DNA of 64,000 nt from Pararhizobium sp. IMCC3301. GTDB lineage: Bacteria; Pseudomonadota; Alphaproteobacteria; Rhizobiales; GCA-2746425. The notes below the pieces were generated by a model. That model was not told the DNA's origin and ran no database searches. It was given only the letters and a program-made list of their open reading frames with translations. The translations under genes and the position numbers were made by a program. Below, piece after piece: positions 47,327-56,378 of this stretch (position 1 is its first letter; each line of letters starts with the position of its first letter). The stretch lies in contig NZ_CP132336.1 in assembly GCF_030758315.1 (NCBI RefSeq), forward strand, positions 1,364,001 through 1,428,000, written 5' to 3'.

Positions 47327-48115
47327 TTATGTCTCGTCCACTTCGACAGTGTAATTCAGCGCCAGCCGGCCACCATCGGCGTAAATCGTTTGACCGGTGA
47401 TATAACTTGCATCATCGGAGGCCAGAAAGGCTGCGATGGAAGCGATTTCCGACGCCTCCCCAATCCGCCCCATTGGAGTTCGTGACAGGATACGCGTTTT
47501 CGCCGCGGCATCATCGTTTACGGCCGCCAGTATATCGGTGTTGATGGACCCTGGACCAATCGCATTGACGCGAATCCCGTGTGCAGCCAGCGATAGCGCC
47601 ATCACCTTTGTCAGTTGCTGAATGCCACCTTTGGAAATCGAGTATGGCACCTGAGTCGCGATCGCCACCTGTGCGTTGATGCTGGACATATTGATGATTG
47701 AACCCGGCACCCGGCCCTGTTCAATCTGATCCACCATCTGCCGAGCAGCTGCCTGCCCGCACAGAAAGGCACCTTTCAGATTGACCCGCATCACCCGGTC
47801 GAAATCTTCTTCGGAAATATCCAGAAAATCGTCGCCATGGATGATTCCGGCATTGTTGACCAGAATATCAACAGCGTTGAACCTGTCCAGCGTAGCGGCC
47901 ATCAGATTGCGCACCGACAGCCGGTCTCCCACATCACAAAGGATAAATTGCACATCACCCAGTTCCGACATGGCCTTTTCGGCGGCATTGCCAGCCTTTT
48001 CATCGACATCTGCGATGACCACACAGGCACCCATTTCCAGAAAGCGGCGGGCGCAGGCCCGCCCGATACCTTTGGCGCCGCCGGTTATGATGGCTGTCTT
48101 GTCATCCAAGATCAT
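47327..48115 (-). CDS. Short-chain dehydrogenase/reductase
   Basis: This 262-residue SDR has the NAD(P)-binding motif TGGAKGIGRACAR, NNAGI, and the catalytic triad in NMSSINAQVAIATQVPYSISKGG (Tyr-x3-Lys with a preceding Ser). Motif IADVDEKAGNAAEKA follows the cofactor loop, where Asp favours NAD. It is related to glucose-1-dehydrogenase and 3-oxoacyl-ACP reductase. The substrate is unknown. A longer frame to 48175 lacks support; the ATG at 48115 fits the family start. Confidence 0.88.
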   Translation of the reverse strand: MILDDKTAIITGGAKGIGRACARRFLEMGACVVIADVDEKAGNAAEKAMSELGDVQFILCDVGDRLSVRNLMAATLDRFNAVDILVNNAGIIHGDDFLDISEEDFDRVMRVNLKGAFLCGQAAARQMVDQIEQGRVPGSIINMSSINAQVAIATQVPYSISKGGIQQLTKVMALSLAAHGIRVNAIGPGSINTDILAAVNDDAAAKTRILSRTPMGRIGEASEIASIAAFLASDDASYITGQTIYADGGRLALNYTVEVDET

Positions 48116-48198
48116 GAAAAATCCTATATCTGCACAGCAAAGCGCGACCATGCCGTTTTCCGCTTGTAAATTCAAGAACCGGGTTTGCCGGTCCGCAT

Positions 48199-50094
48199 TC
48201 AGCTTTTTGCAAGAACGGCGGCGATTTCGTCGACGATGGCCGGGTCGTCAATGGTCGCAGGAATGGTAAAGGGCTCCCCCTCGGCAAGTTTCTGCATAAT
48301 CGCCCGCAGAATTTTGCCCGACCGGGTTTTCGGCAGCCGCGAGACCGTCACCACATTCTTGAAGGCAGCCACCGGACCGATTGTGTCCCGCACCAGTTTT
48401 ACCACTTCCGCCTCGATGTCAGCGCTTGGCCGGTCGACGCCGGAATTCAGGATCAGGAACCCCATCGGCAACTGGCCTTTCAACGCGTCCTTCACGCCGA
48501 CCACAGCGCATTCGGCAACGTCGGGATGGTTGGCAACGGCTTCTTCCATTCCGCCGGTGGACAATCTGTGCCCTGCGACATTGATGATGTCGTCGGTTCG
48601 GGACATGATGAAAAGGTAGCCATCTTCATCGACAAAACCGGCATCGGCGGTTTTATAAAAGCCCGGAAAATCATCCAGATAGGCCTGCCTGAAACGTTCT
48701 TCAGCGTGCCACAATGTCGGCAGGCAGGAAGGAGGCAACGGCAGCTTCACCACGATATTGCCCAGAACCCCGCATTCGACCGGATGGCCTTCATCGTCCA
48801 GAACCCGCACATCATAGCCCGGCATCGGCACTGAAGGTGAGCCTTTCTTCACCGGGAGCGCCCCGAGGCCAACCGGATTACCCGCTATCGCCCAACCGGT
48901 TTCCGTCTGCCACCAGTGGTCAATCACAGGCACACCGAGATGATCCTGCGCCCACTGGATCGTATCCGGGTCTGCGCGTTCTCCGGCAAGGAACAAGGTG
49001 CGCAGGCTGGAAATGTCATAACGCTCCAGGTGCAAGCCTTTCGGATCTTCCTTCTTGATGGCCCGGAATGCTGTCGGAGCCGTAAACAGCGCCGCCACCT
49101 TGTGCTCTTCAATGACGCGCCAGAATGTCCCGGCATCGGGCGTGCCAACCGGCTTTCCCTCAAACAGCAATGTGGTGCAGCCGCGCAGCAGCGGGGCATA
49201 GACAATATAGGAATGCCCGACCACCCAGCCCACATCCGACGCTGCCCAGAAGACATCACCAGGGGCCATGTCGTAGATCGCCGACATCGACCAGTTCATC
49301 GCAACCATGTGGCCGCCATTGTCGCGGACCACACCTTTCGGCTGGCCGGTGGTGCCGGAGGTGTAGAGTATGTAAAGTGGATCTGTCGCCTTCAGCGCGA
49401 CGCAGTCGCTGGTCTTGTTTTGCGCTTTCGCCGCCGTTACCGCCCTGTCATAATCCAGATCGCGTCCCTCAATCAGGCTTGCAGTCTGCTGCTCGCGTTG
49501 CAGGATCAGGCAACAGCCAGGCTTGTGATCGGCCATCGCCACGGCTTCATCGAGCAGCGGCTTATAGGCGATGATCCTGCTGGGTTCGATCCCGCAAGAT
49601 GCACTGATGATGATTTTGGGTTGGCAATCATTGATGCGTTTTGCCAGTTCGCTGGCAGCAAATCCGCCAAACACCACCGAGTGAACGGCACCAATCCGGG
49701 CGCAGGCCAGCATCGCAATCACGGCTTCGGGAACCATCGGCATGTAGATCACCACACGGTCGCCTGGCGCAACACCCTGCTCCTGCAGAACCGCTCCCAA
49801 TGCCGAAACTTCCTGTTTCAATTCGGCAAAACTGATGACACGTTTGCTGTTCGTTACTGCACTGTCATAGATGATCGCTGCCTGGCCGGACCTTCCCCCA
49901 TCTGCATGCCGGTCAACACAATTATAACAGGTGTTTGCCACGGCATCAGGGTACCAGTGGCCATAAACACCAAGTGTGTTATCGAAAGCTGTGCGGGGCG
50001 CAGTGAACCAGTCGATCTCCTCCGCCGCCTCTAGCCAGAAAGCTTCCGGGTCTGTTTTCCAGGCGTCATAGACATCAAAATAGCGGCTGCTCAC
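48199..50094 (-). CDS. prpE: Propionate-CoA ligase PrpE
   Basis: PrpE activates propionate to propionyl-CoA through an acyl-AMP intermediate. The 631-residue protein has the AMP-binding motif YTSGTTGQPKGVV, the acyl pocket WWQTETGWAIAGN and the catalytic lysine segment RLPKTRSGKILRAIM. N-terminal DPEAFWLEAAEEIDW and FDNTLGVYGHWYPDAV are typical of PrpE and acetyl-CoA synthetase. Length agrees with PrpE. It stands alone, without prpBCD, so propionate would feed other routes. Confidence 0.93.
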   Translation of the reverse strand: MSSRYFDVYDAWKTDPEAFWLEAAEEIDWFTAPRTAFDNTLGVYGHWYPDAVANTCYNCVDRHADGGRSGQAAIIYDSAVTNSKRVISFAELKQEVSALGAVLQEQGVAPGDRVVIYMPMVPEAVIAMLACARIGAVHSVVFGGFAASELAKRINDCQPKIIISASCGIEPSRIIAYKPLLDEAVAMADHKPGCCLILQREQQTASLIEGRDLDYDRAVTAAKAQNKTSDCVALKATDPLYILYTSGTTGQPKGVVRDNGGHMVAMNWSMSAIYDMAPGDVFWAASDVGWVVGHSYIVYAPLLRGCTTLLFEGKPVGTPDAGTFWRVIEEHKVAALFTAPTAFRAIKKEDPKGLHLERYDISSLRTLFLAGERADPDTIQWAQDHLGVPVIDHWWQTETGWAIAGNPVGLGALPVKKGSPSVPMPGYDVRVLDDEGHPVECGVLGNIVVKLPLPPSCLPTLWHAEERFRQAYLDDFPGFYKTADAGFVDEDGYLFIMSRTDDIINVAGHRLSTGGMEEAVANHPDVAECAVVGVKDALKGQLPMGFLILNSGVDRPSADIEAEVVKLVRDTIGPVAAFKNVVTVSRLPKTRSGKILRAIMQKLAEGEPFTIPATIDDPAIVDEIAAVLAKS

Positions 50095-50558
50095 AGGCTC
50101 AACCCTCCCCCGTATTGGCTCCGTATCGGCGCGTCCGATATGACAGAGACACTAAGAGGGCAACCGCCGCCTGTCTACTCAACCTTGGTGGAAACGCACC
50201 CGGATGGATCGATGTCGAAATGCCGGCTGATTGCGATCGATCTGCCATGCAAAGTTGATAAAAATTTAGTTTAACTCTATTTCAGTTAACCCACCATCAA
50301 TAACCCTATAATATGAAAATTAACTCAAAACAGATTAATTCGATTTTCTCACTGCTTAAGTGCAGGTTGCCGGAGGGCATTGGCCTGATTGGTTTATCAA
50401 TTCTGTCCCCGGTTCAGCCACGCATAACCGGACCGCATCATGTCCTGTCCGCATTGGCGCTGATACAATTCGTATCAGTTTTGAAATTGATGTGAAAATT
50501 CAACCTGAACAGCATCTCAGGGCTTGCGCGCAATTTCGTCTGCGGGCATGAAAGGCAA
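50095..50558. other. prpE-tauE divergent intergenic region
   Basis: A 464-bp region without a supported gene. The stretch 50258-50345 is strongly AT-rich and holds several TTAAC/GTTAAC elements (50271-50275, 50286-50290), but the pair spacing is N11, not the CtrA N7. A short frame at 50313-50495 is not convincing. Promoters for both divergent genes should lie here. Confidence 0.4.
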
Positions 50559-51314
50559 ATGATTTCCGATCCGATTTTTTACCTGGCTGCGATTCCGGCA
50601 GTTCTGTTTGTGGGCATCTCAAAAGGCGGCCTTGGCGCAATTGCATTATTCGGCGTGCCGATCATGTCCCTCGTCATTTCGCCGGTTCAGTCTGCAGCTA
50701 TCATGCTGCCAATCCTTTTGGTCATGGATGTGGTCGCGATCCGCTCATATTGGGGCGTATTTGACCGCCAGTTGCTGATCGACATGCTGCCGGCCGGCAT
50801 CGCCGGGATCACTGTGGGCTGGGCGACAGCACTTTATGTTGATGACGCTATGCTGCGATTTTTACTTGGCGTCATTACACTTCTGTTTACAGCAAAATAT
50901 TTTTTCTGGAGCGATGACGGAAAGCCCCAGCCAAGAAATCCGGTGAAAGCAGTCGCCGCCGGGTTCGCCGCCGGCTATACCAGCTTTGTCAGCCATGCCG
51001 GCTCGCCGCCCTATCAGCTTTATACCCTGCCGCTGAAGATGGATCGACGCCTGTTCGCCGGCACCGCGGTCATGTTTTTCGCAGTAATGAACGCGATAAA
51101 ACTGATCCCCTATTTTGCCCTTGGTCAGTTGGATACAACCAATCTGACCACCTCCGCTGTACTGATGCCTCTGGCCTTTGTCTCAACGCTGCTTGGTATA
51201 TGGCTGGTGAAAGTAGTCAGCCAAACGGCGTTCTACCGCATTGTCTATACGGCGCTGCTGCTGGTTTCACTGAAACTCATCTGGGACGGCCTGGTGGGTT
51301 ACAATCTGATCTGA
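50559..51314 (+). CDS. TauE/SafE-family sulfite exporter or permease
   Basis: This 251-residue membrane protein has about eight hydrophobic helices and belongs to the TauE/SafE group. Signature regions are SKGGLGAIALFGVPIMSLVISPVQSAAI near the N-terminus and FAAGYTSFVSHAGSPPYQLYTLPLK in the second half. Members export sulfite or sulfoacetate, or move other anions; the substrate here is unknown. The start ATG at 50559 is close behind GAAAGGCAAATG. No sulfur genes are adjacent. The flagellin gene follows downstream in the same direction. Confidence 0.85.
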   Translation: MISDPIFYLAAIPAVLFVGISKGGLGAIALFGVPIMSLVISPVQSAAIMLPILLVMDVVAIRSYWGVFDRQLLIDMLPAGIAGITVGWATALYVDDAMLRFLLGVITLLFTAKYFFWSDDGKPQPRNPVKAVAAGFAAGYTSFVSHAGSPPYQLYTLPLKMDRRLFAGTAVMFFAVMNAIKLIPYFALGQLDTTNLTTSAVLMPLAFVSTLLGIWLVKVVSQTAFYRIVYTALLLVSLKLIWDGLVGYNLI

Positions 51315-51377
51315 ACACACTCTATCGGTTGCATTTTGTGAAGCATTAGAACCAGAGTGCGGCATTTTTGCACCCCG

Positions 51378-51392
51378 TTAACTTGGCATTAG
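51378..51392 (+). promoter_or_regulatory. CtrA-box-like site upstream of the flagellin gene
   Basis: TTAACTTGGCATTAG has TTAA-N7-TTAG, one mismatch from TTAA-N7-TTAA in the second half. It lies 75 bases before the flagellin ATG. Flagellar genes are often under CtrA in this class; one-mismatch sites occur by chance, so confidence is low. Confidence 0.3.
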
Positions 51393-51466
51393 AACCTTTC
51401 TTGGCATCTTTCCACCGCGCCCCAGAAGCGGGCTGCTTTTGTTGAGTTCCAAGAAAGGACACTACC

Positions 51467-53581
51467 ATGGGGTCAGATATTACCCTCTCCAGAGCCGTAC
51501 GCGGCAACCTGCTTTCCCTGCAGAGCACATCAGATCTATTGACGAAGACACAGGAGCGCCTCTCCACGGGCCTCAAGGTGAATTCGGCTTTGGATAATCC
51601 GACAAACTTTTTCACGGCTTCATCTTTGAACAGCCGCGCAAGTGATTTGAGCCGTCTTCTGGACTCTGTTGGTAACGCAACACAGACACTGGAAGCAGCT
51701 GACAATGGTATTTCTGCCATTACCGATCTGGTTGAAGCAGCTCAGGCGACCGCTCGTCAGGCATTGCAGACTGCCTCTGGCATCACTGGCGGTACAGATG
51801 TCGCTGCGAGCCTCGCCGGAACTGGTGCATCGCTTCTGGCGGATGCAGCGGCATCGGTGGCCGGGTCAGGTGCAGCCCTTCTGGCAGACGCACCGGCTAC
51901 GGTCGCTGGAACGGGCGCAACCTTGCTGCCTGACGCTGCCGGTACTGTAACCGGCACTGCTGACACCTCCGCTCTGACTGCCACGGCAGGTGATCTGGTC
52001 ATCAACGGCACCACAATCACCTTCGCTGGCACCGAGAATCAGGCTGCCATCCTGTCGGCGATTAATGCCGAGACCGGCACCACAGGTGTGACGGCCACAG
52101 TCGATGGATCAAACCAGTTGGTTCTGACCGGGGCTGACGCTGATACGGACGTTGATATTGGCGCAGGTTCCACGGGCGGCACCCTGACAGAACTCGGGCT
52201 GTCAGCTGGCAACAATGCTGCCACCAACCTTCTGTCCCAGGGTTTCTCGGCTAACGAGACACTGGAACTCACTGTTGGAAGCGGCAGCCTTCAGACAATT
52301 ACATTCGGCAATGGTGCCGGGCAAGTTTCCACACTGGCCGAACTCAACACAGCACTGGGCAGCGTTACCGGCGCAACAGCCAGCGTTGATTCCAGCGGCA
52401 ACCTGTCTGTCGTCGGCTCAAACAACGAAGACAGCATCACAGTCGGTGGCACGTCCAACTCGGCATTGCTGGGCACAACGGATGCAACCACAACAGCCAC
52501 CAACCTTCTATCTCAGGGTTTCGCGCAAGGCGAAACACTGCAAATCACGGTTGGTAGCGGCAGCGTCCAGACAATCACTTTCGGAACCGATGGTGGTTCC
52601 GGTGAAGTATCAACTCTGGCCGAACTGACTGCAGCTCTCGGCGGAATTACCGGTGCGACTGCCAGCATCGACGCCAACGGCAACCTCTCGGTTCTGGGTT
52701 CCAACACGGAAGACAGCATCACAATCGGCGGTACGTCCAACTCGGCACTGTTGGGAACGTCTGATGCGACCACATCGGCCACAAATCTGCTATCTCAGGG
52801 CTTCAGCCAAAACCAAACACTCGATATAACAATCGGCAGCGGCTCAACCCAGTCCATCGTGTTTGGTACCGGTATCGGTGAGGTGTCGACCCTTGCTGAA
52901 CTGGACACGGCTCTTGGTGCTCTGACGGATGTTACGGCAAGTGTTGATAGCTCCGGAAATCTGTCCCTGACGGCCGCTTCGGCAGCAGCCAGCGATTCGA
53001 TCGTTGTGGGCGGTACATCGGACTCCTCACTTCTCGGCACTACGGATGGCACCACAGCTGCAACTGTCACCGGCGGCACAAACCGCCGTGAGTCACTGGA
53101 AAACGATTTCAACGAACTCCTGGTCCAGATTGACCAGTTGAAAAACGATGCCGGCTTCAACGGTAAGAACCTCCTGGATGGCGATGATCTGAAAGTTATC
53201 TTCAACGAAGATGGCTCCAGTTCCATGACCATCGGCGGTGTGTCTTTCGACAGCGCCGGACTTGGATTGAGCGCGGTGGCAACCGGTGCATTCGATGCAG
53301 ACAGTGCAATCGAAGCGACACTGGCCTCTCTGGACACGGCAACCTCAACCTTGCGGACCCAGGCCTCCAAATTCGGTTCGAACCTGTCTGTGGTGGAAAC
53401 CCGTGAAAACTTCACCAAAGAGACCATCAACACTCTGGAAACAGGTGCTGCCAATCTGACACTGGCAGATCTGAACGAAGAAGGCGCGAACCTGTTGTCG
53501 CTTCAGACCCGTCAGTCCCTGTCATCCACAGCGCTGTCACTGGCCTCGCAGGCTGATCAGAACGTGTTGCGGTTGCTCTAA
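51467..53581 (+). CDS. Flagellin with a large repeat-containing variable domain
   Basis: Flagellin polymerises to the filament. This 704-residue protein has the conserved D0/D1 N-terminus ITLSRAVRGNLLSLQSTSDLL and RLSTGLKVNSALDNPTNFF, and the C-terminus with TLETGAANLTLADLNEEGANLL and the ending LASQADQNVLRLL. Conserved ends take about 110 and 160 residues. The middle is unusual: a run of 15-residue repeats (about residues 115-160), a linking module, then three tandem repeats of about 92-94 residues (from residue ~252). It is about twice the size of typical rhizobial flagellins of 300-400 residues. The repeat units resemble the flagellin IN module. flbT and flaF follow downstream, and a terminator lies between the flagellin and them. 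Confidence 0.94.
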   Translation: MGSDITLSRAVRGNLLSLQSTSDLLTKTQERLSTGLKVNSALDNPTNFFTASSLNSRASDLSRLLDSVGNATQTLEAADNGISAITDLVEAAQATARQALQTASGITGGTDVAASLAGTGASLLADAAASVAGSGAALLADAPATVAGTGATLLPDAAGTVTGTADTSALTATAGDLVINGTTITFAGTENQAAILSAINAETGTTGVTATVDGSNQLVLTGADADTDVDIGAGSTGGTLTELGLSAGNNAATNLLSQGFSANETLELTVGSGSLQTITFGNGAGQVSTLAELNTALGSVTGATASVDSSGNLSVVGSNNEDSITVGGTSNSALLGTTDATTTATNLLSQGFAQGETLQITVGSGSVQTITFGTDGGSGEVSTLAELTAALGGITGATASIDANGNLSVLGSNTEDSITIGGTSNSALLGTSDATTSATNLLSQGFSQNQTLDITIGSGSTQSIVFGTGIGEVSTLAELDTALGALTDVTASVDSSGNLSLTAASAAASDSIVVGGTSDSSLLGTTDGTTAATVTGGTNRRESLENDFNELLVQIDQLKNDAGFNGKNLLDGDDLKVIFNEDGSSSMTIGGVSFDSAGLGLSAVATGAFDADSAIEATLASLDTATSTLRTQASKFGSNLSVVETRENFTKETINTLETGAANLTLADLNEEGANLLSLQTRQSLSSTALSLASQADQNVLRLL
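51809..51943 (+). repeat. Three 45-bp tandem repeats inside the flagellin gene
   Basis: Three consecutive 15-codon units read SLAGTGASLLADAAA, SVAGSGAALLADAPA and TVAGTGATLLPDAAG. A partial fourth, TVTGTAD, follows. A similar run occurs in FlgE (TVTGNGALLAPDAQA). Confidence 0.9.
52220..53056 (+). repeat. Three ~92-94-residue tandem repeats inside the flagellin gene
   Basis: Units start at 52220, 52496 and 52778, each beginning ATNLLSQGF. Each then contains TxTIxxGSGSxQxIxFG, EVSTLAEL and TASVDSSGNLS or variants, and ends near SxLLGTxD. Spacing is 276 and 282 bases, so one codon pair was gained in the second. Nucleotide similarity between units is high enough to suggest recent duplication. 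Confidence 0.9.
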
Positions 53582-53604
53582 ACTCCGCAAATCGGCTAAC
53601 ATTG

Positions 53605-53634
53605 AAAAGGCAGGTGCCCAGGCACCTGCCTTTT
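53605..53634 (+). terminator. Rho-independent terminator of the flagellin gene
   Basis: AAAAGGCAGGTGCC and GGCACCTGCCTTTT form a perfect 14-bp stem with loop CA, followed by one more T. It lies 24 bases after the flagellin stop and before flbT. Confidence 0.92.
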
Positions 53635-53681
53635 TGGTATGCGTTCCATTTTGCTGTAAACAGGCGCGAAAGGACCGGTCA

Positions 53682-54107
53682 ATGTCACTACGTGTTGAAT
53701 TAAAGCCTTTTGAAAAGATGATTATCGGCAAAAGCGTCATCACCAATGGCGAGCAGCGCACCAAACTGACAATCGACGGAAACACGCCCATTTTGAGGGC
53801 CAAGGACATCGTCCTGCCGGAACACGCCGATACGCCGGCAAAATGCGTCTCGCTTGTTGTGCAGACCATGTATCTGTCTGACACACCTGAACAGCATCAC
53901 TCTGATTATTTTAAACTAATCAATGAGATAGTAGCTGCCGCACCCAGCACTATCGGCTACATAGAGACAATAAATAACCTCATATTAACCAATGAATTGT
54001 ACAAAGCAATCAGGGCAACTAAAGCTCTGATAGCGTATGAGGGGGAGTTGCTGGCATATGCAACAGGCAGCGCAGATTTACCAGAAGACACAGCAGGCAA
54101 CCGTTAG
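53682..54107 (+). CDS. flbT: Flagellin translation regulator FlbT
   Basis: FlbT binds flagellin mRNA and affects its stability or translation in Caulobacter and relatives. The 141-residue protein begins MSLRVELKPFEKMIIGKSVITNG and has RTKLTIDGNTPILRAKDIV and DYFKLINEIVAAAPST, all typical. The ATG at 53682 has AGGA upstream. It overlaps flaF by 50 bases. In many genomes the order is flaF-flbT; here flbT comes first. Confidence 0.93.
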   Translation: MSLRVELKPFEKMIIGKSVITNGEQRTKLTIDGNTPILRAKDIVLPEHADTPAKCVSLVVQTMYLSDTPEQHHSDYFKLINEIVAAAPSTIGYIETINNLILTNELYKAIRATKALIAYEGELLAYATGSADLPEDTAGNR

Positions 54108-54417
54108 CCCGCGCCAGTTGGAGGCGCGCCTTTTGCTGAAGGCGGCACACCGGCTTGAAGACCTGAAGAATAATGAAATACTGGATCGCGACACCATGCG
54201 CGAGGCACTCGCCTACAACAAAAAAATCTGGACCCTGTTTGTCACCGCAGTCACCGAGGAAGACAGCCCCCTGCCAAAGAATATCCGCGAAAATATTGCC
54301 AATCTTGGTATTTTCGTTTTCAAGCAGACCCGCGTCGCCGAAGCCCGGTCCGATACCTTGGCTCTGAGCACTCTGATTTCCATAAATCGCGAAATAGCTG
54401 GCGGTTTGCGCAGCTAG
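54058..54417 (+). CDS. flaF: Flagellin secretion/regulation protein FlaF
   Basis: FlaF is a helical protein required for flagellin secretion in Alphaproteobacteria and acts with FlbT. The 119-residue protein starts MQQAAQIYQKTQQATVSPRQ and contains EARLLLKAAHRLED and AYNKKIWTLFVTAV. The ATG at 54058 is within flbT and preceded by a GGAG-like stretch. Confidence 0.93.
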   Translation: MQQAAQIYQKTQQATVSPRQLEARLLLKAAHRLEDLKNNEILDRDTMREALAYNKKIWTLFVTAVTEEDSPLPKNIRENIANLGIFVFKQTRVAEARSDTLALSTLISINREIAGGLRS

Positions 54418-54526
54418 ACCGTTTCCTGTTTAACGGGTCATTTCACCGGGTTTGCGCGTTCCGCAGCGACGCGCATTCCCCGCCGTTTTACCGGACCACC
54501 GAAGTTCCAAATCGAGGAGACAGGTG

Positions 54527-54829
54527 ATGCTTGACGCCAAGATTGAAATTGAAAACGTCAACACACCGGGACGAACAGTGAATGTCAACCGCGCCAAATA
54601 CTCAGCAATGCGTGACGCGCTTTTAGCTGTTCTTCCGGACCAGACGCCTGGACTGAAAGTACCTGACGCGAAATCCGCGCTTCTGCCCCACTTGCCGGAG
54701 AACCTTTTTCCGATGGGAGAAACAGCTGGATGGTGGCTGAAGGCGGTTCAACTCGATCTGGAGGCGAAAGGCGTCATCAAGCGCGCCCCGAGCAAGCCGG
54801 TTCAACTCTATCGAACTGCAGCGATATGA
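54527..54829 (+). CDS. DUF6958-family protein
   Basis: This 100-residue protein has the conserved core IENVNTPGRTVNVNRAKYSAM, LPENLFPMGETAGWW and KAVQLDLEAKGVIKR, which I match from memory to DUF6958. Function is unknown. The ATG at 54527 is preceded by GAGGAGACAGGTG. It lies between flaF and the convergent flgL, about 50 bases away; no link to flagella is otherwise indicated. Confidence 0.7.
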   Translation: MLDAKIEIENVNTPGRTVNVNRAKYSAMRDALLAVLPDQTPGLKVPDAKSALLPHLPENLFPMGETAGWWLKAVQLDLEAKGVIKRAPSKPVQLYRTAAI

Positions 54830-54877
54830 CGGCCATTGCAGCTATGGCCAGGCCTGCCTCGCTTGGTCAGCGGCCGG

Positions 54878-56377
54878 CTAAATATAGTTCACCAGAGACA
54901 TGTTGAACAGAATTGAAGTCGCGCGATAGCTGGCTTCCAGCCTGGTTTGCTGGGTCAGCAGACTGACCGAGACTTCACTCAGATCCGCGCTTTCAATGCC
55001 GTCGATCAGGGTCTGCAGCGTTCCCGATTTCACGGTATGGCGATTGCTGGCATTGTTCGCCGCACTGCGCGCCGCACCCAGCTCTCCGGCAATCTGCTCC
55101 AGCTTCTGCACACCCGCCGGATAGGAGGTACTTTGCAGCGTTTTCCCCGCCAGAATGCTGTACCGGTTTTCATCATCCTGGTTACCTTCCGTATAGGTGC
55201 CGCTGGAAAACACCGCCAGATTCTGCACCAGCACCCGGAAAGCTTCCTCATTTGCCCGCGCGCCATAGGATATGGTCAGCCCGTCATCAATCCGCGCGGT
55301 TGCAGTATTGCGCGCCGGATCGGTCCCATTGTCACCCTTGTACCAGAACACCGTATCGCTTTCGGTGCCCGCGCGCAGCGCCGTTGCTGTCGCGAAAGGC
55401 GGTCCGTCGATGCGTTGCGGTGCGCCGCCATTTGCAGTGTCAAAAAAGTCGGTGCCCGCTGCCATCGCCGAGGCGGCACCCAGCTCGATTCTGCTGACTT
55501 TCCGCAGGCTGTCCGTCAGTGCGGCTGCTAAATTCGCTGCCGTCTCATCCGCGCTCGCTCCGATTTCAAATTTGCCATCGCCGCCCTGCCCCGCTCCGGC
55601 TGCGACCAACTCGACGCTCTTGGAAGTGCCGTCCGGCAGGATCAGATTGATTTTCAATGTCTGACCCGCACCAGGCTGAGCTGTAAAATCGATGTCGAAT
55701 GTGGATGGTGTTCCCGATGGCCCGGCAACCACCGTACTGCTGAGACCATTGTTGACGCTGCCGATCTTCAACCCGAACGGATGCACGCCATCTTCAGCCA
55801 GTCGCACCTGGTTTGCTGCCGGCTGGCTGATGTCAAGTCGCCCGGTGCCGCTGTCACCGCTATCGGCCAGCAATCTTTCATTGCGGTGCTGTACAAAGCC
55901 GGCACGATTGCCCTCACCATCCATAATTGCATTGATGGTTTCAACCGGCTTGCCGGTAACATCCTTGCCGGCAAACAGATGCCGCCCGCCGGCTTCGGAA
56001 TTGAGCATCGACAAGGTTTCGCCAAGAAGATTATAGGCTGTGGCCTGGCCCTGAGTCCGGCCGTCACCCAGTAGCTGGTAAATATTGGGATCCATGCTGC
56101 CGCGCGCCTCGGTGGCGACGCCATCCAGACGGGTCAGGACTTGGTCGGTAATGCTCAACCGCAGTTCCACCAGCGTTATGCTCGAGTGATAGGATTCAAA
56201 CCGCGCCAGATCACCGCGAAACGCGACAGACAGGCTGCGTTGCGTGCCAAGGCCGGCATAAGTTTGCGATTTCCGCCCCGTTGCAAGCTGCTGCTCCAGC
56301 CCCTGCATGCCCCGGCGCAACTGGATAATTTCCCGGACAACACCGGACGAGCGCGAACCGACAAGTGGATCAACCAT
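54878..56377 (-). CDS. flgL: Flagellar hook-associated protein FlgL
   Basis: FlgL (HAP3) joins hook and filament. The 499-residue protein has the flagellin-like N-terminus SSGVVREIIQLRRGMQGLEQQLATGRKS and C-terminus LLTQQTRLEASYRATSILFNMSLVNYI, with a long middle domain containing LGETLSMLNSEAGGRHLFAG. It is longer than most FlgL (about 300-350 residues). It follows flgK directly, so the operon is flgE-flgK-flgL. Confidence 0.93.
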   Translation of the reverse strand: MVDPLVGSRSSGVVREIIQLRRGMQGLEQQLATGRKSQTYAGLGTQRSLSVAFRGDLARFESYHSSITLVELRLSITDQVLTRLDGVATEARGSMDPNIYQLLGDGRTQGQATAYNLLGETLSMLNSEAGGRHLFAGKDVTGKPVETINAIMDGEGNRAGFVQHRNERLLADSGDSGTGRLDISQPAANQVRLAEDGVHPFGLKIGSVNNGLSSTVVAGPSGTPSTFDIDFTAQPGAGQTLKINLILPDGTSKSVELVAAGAGQGGDGKFEIGASADETAANLAAALTDSLRKVSRIELGAASAMAAGTDFFDTANGGAPQRIDGPPFATATALRAGTESDTVFWYKGDNGTDPARNTATARIDDGLTISYGARANEEAFRVLVQNLAVFSSGTYTEGNQDDENRYSILAGKTLQSTSYPAGVQKLEQIAGELGAARSAANNASNRHTVKSGTLQTLIDGIESADLSEVSVSLLTQQTRLEASYRATSILFNMSLVNYI

Positions 56378-56378
56378 G

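Noticed and set aside
50271-50290. TTAAC pair upstream of tauE as a CtrA box
   Set aside because: Spacing between the TTAA halves is 11 bases, not 7.
52220-53056. Repeats in the flagellin gene as a CRISPR array
   Set aside because: The units are in-frame coding repeats of ~280 bp with no spacers.
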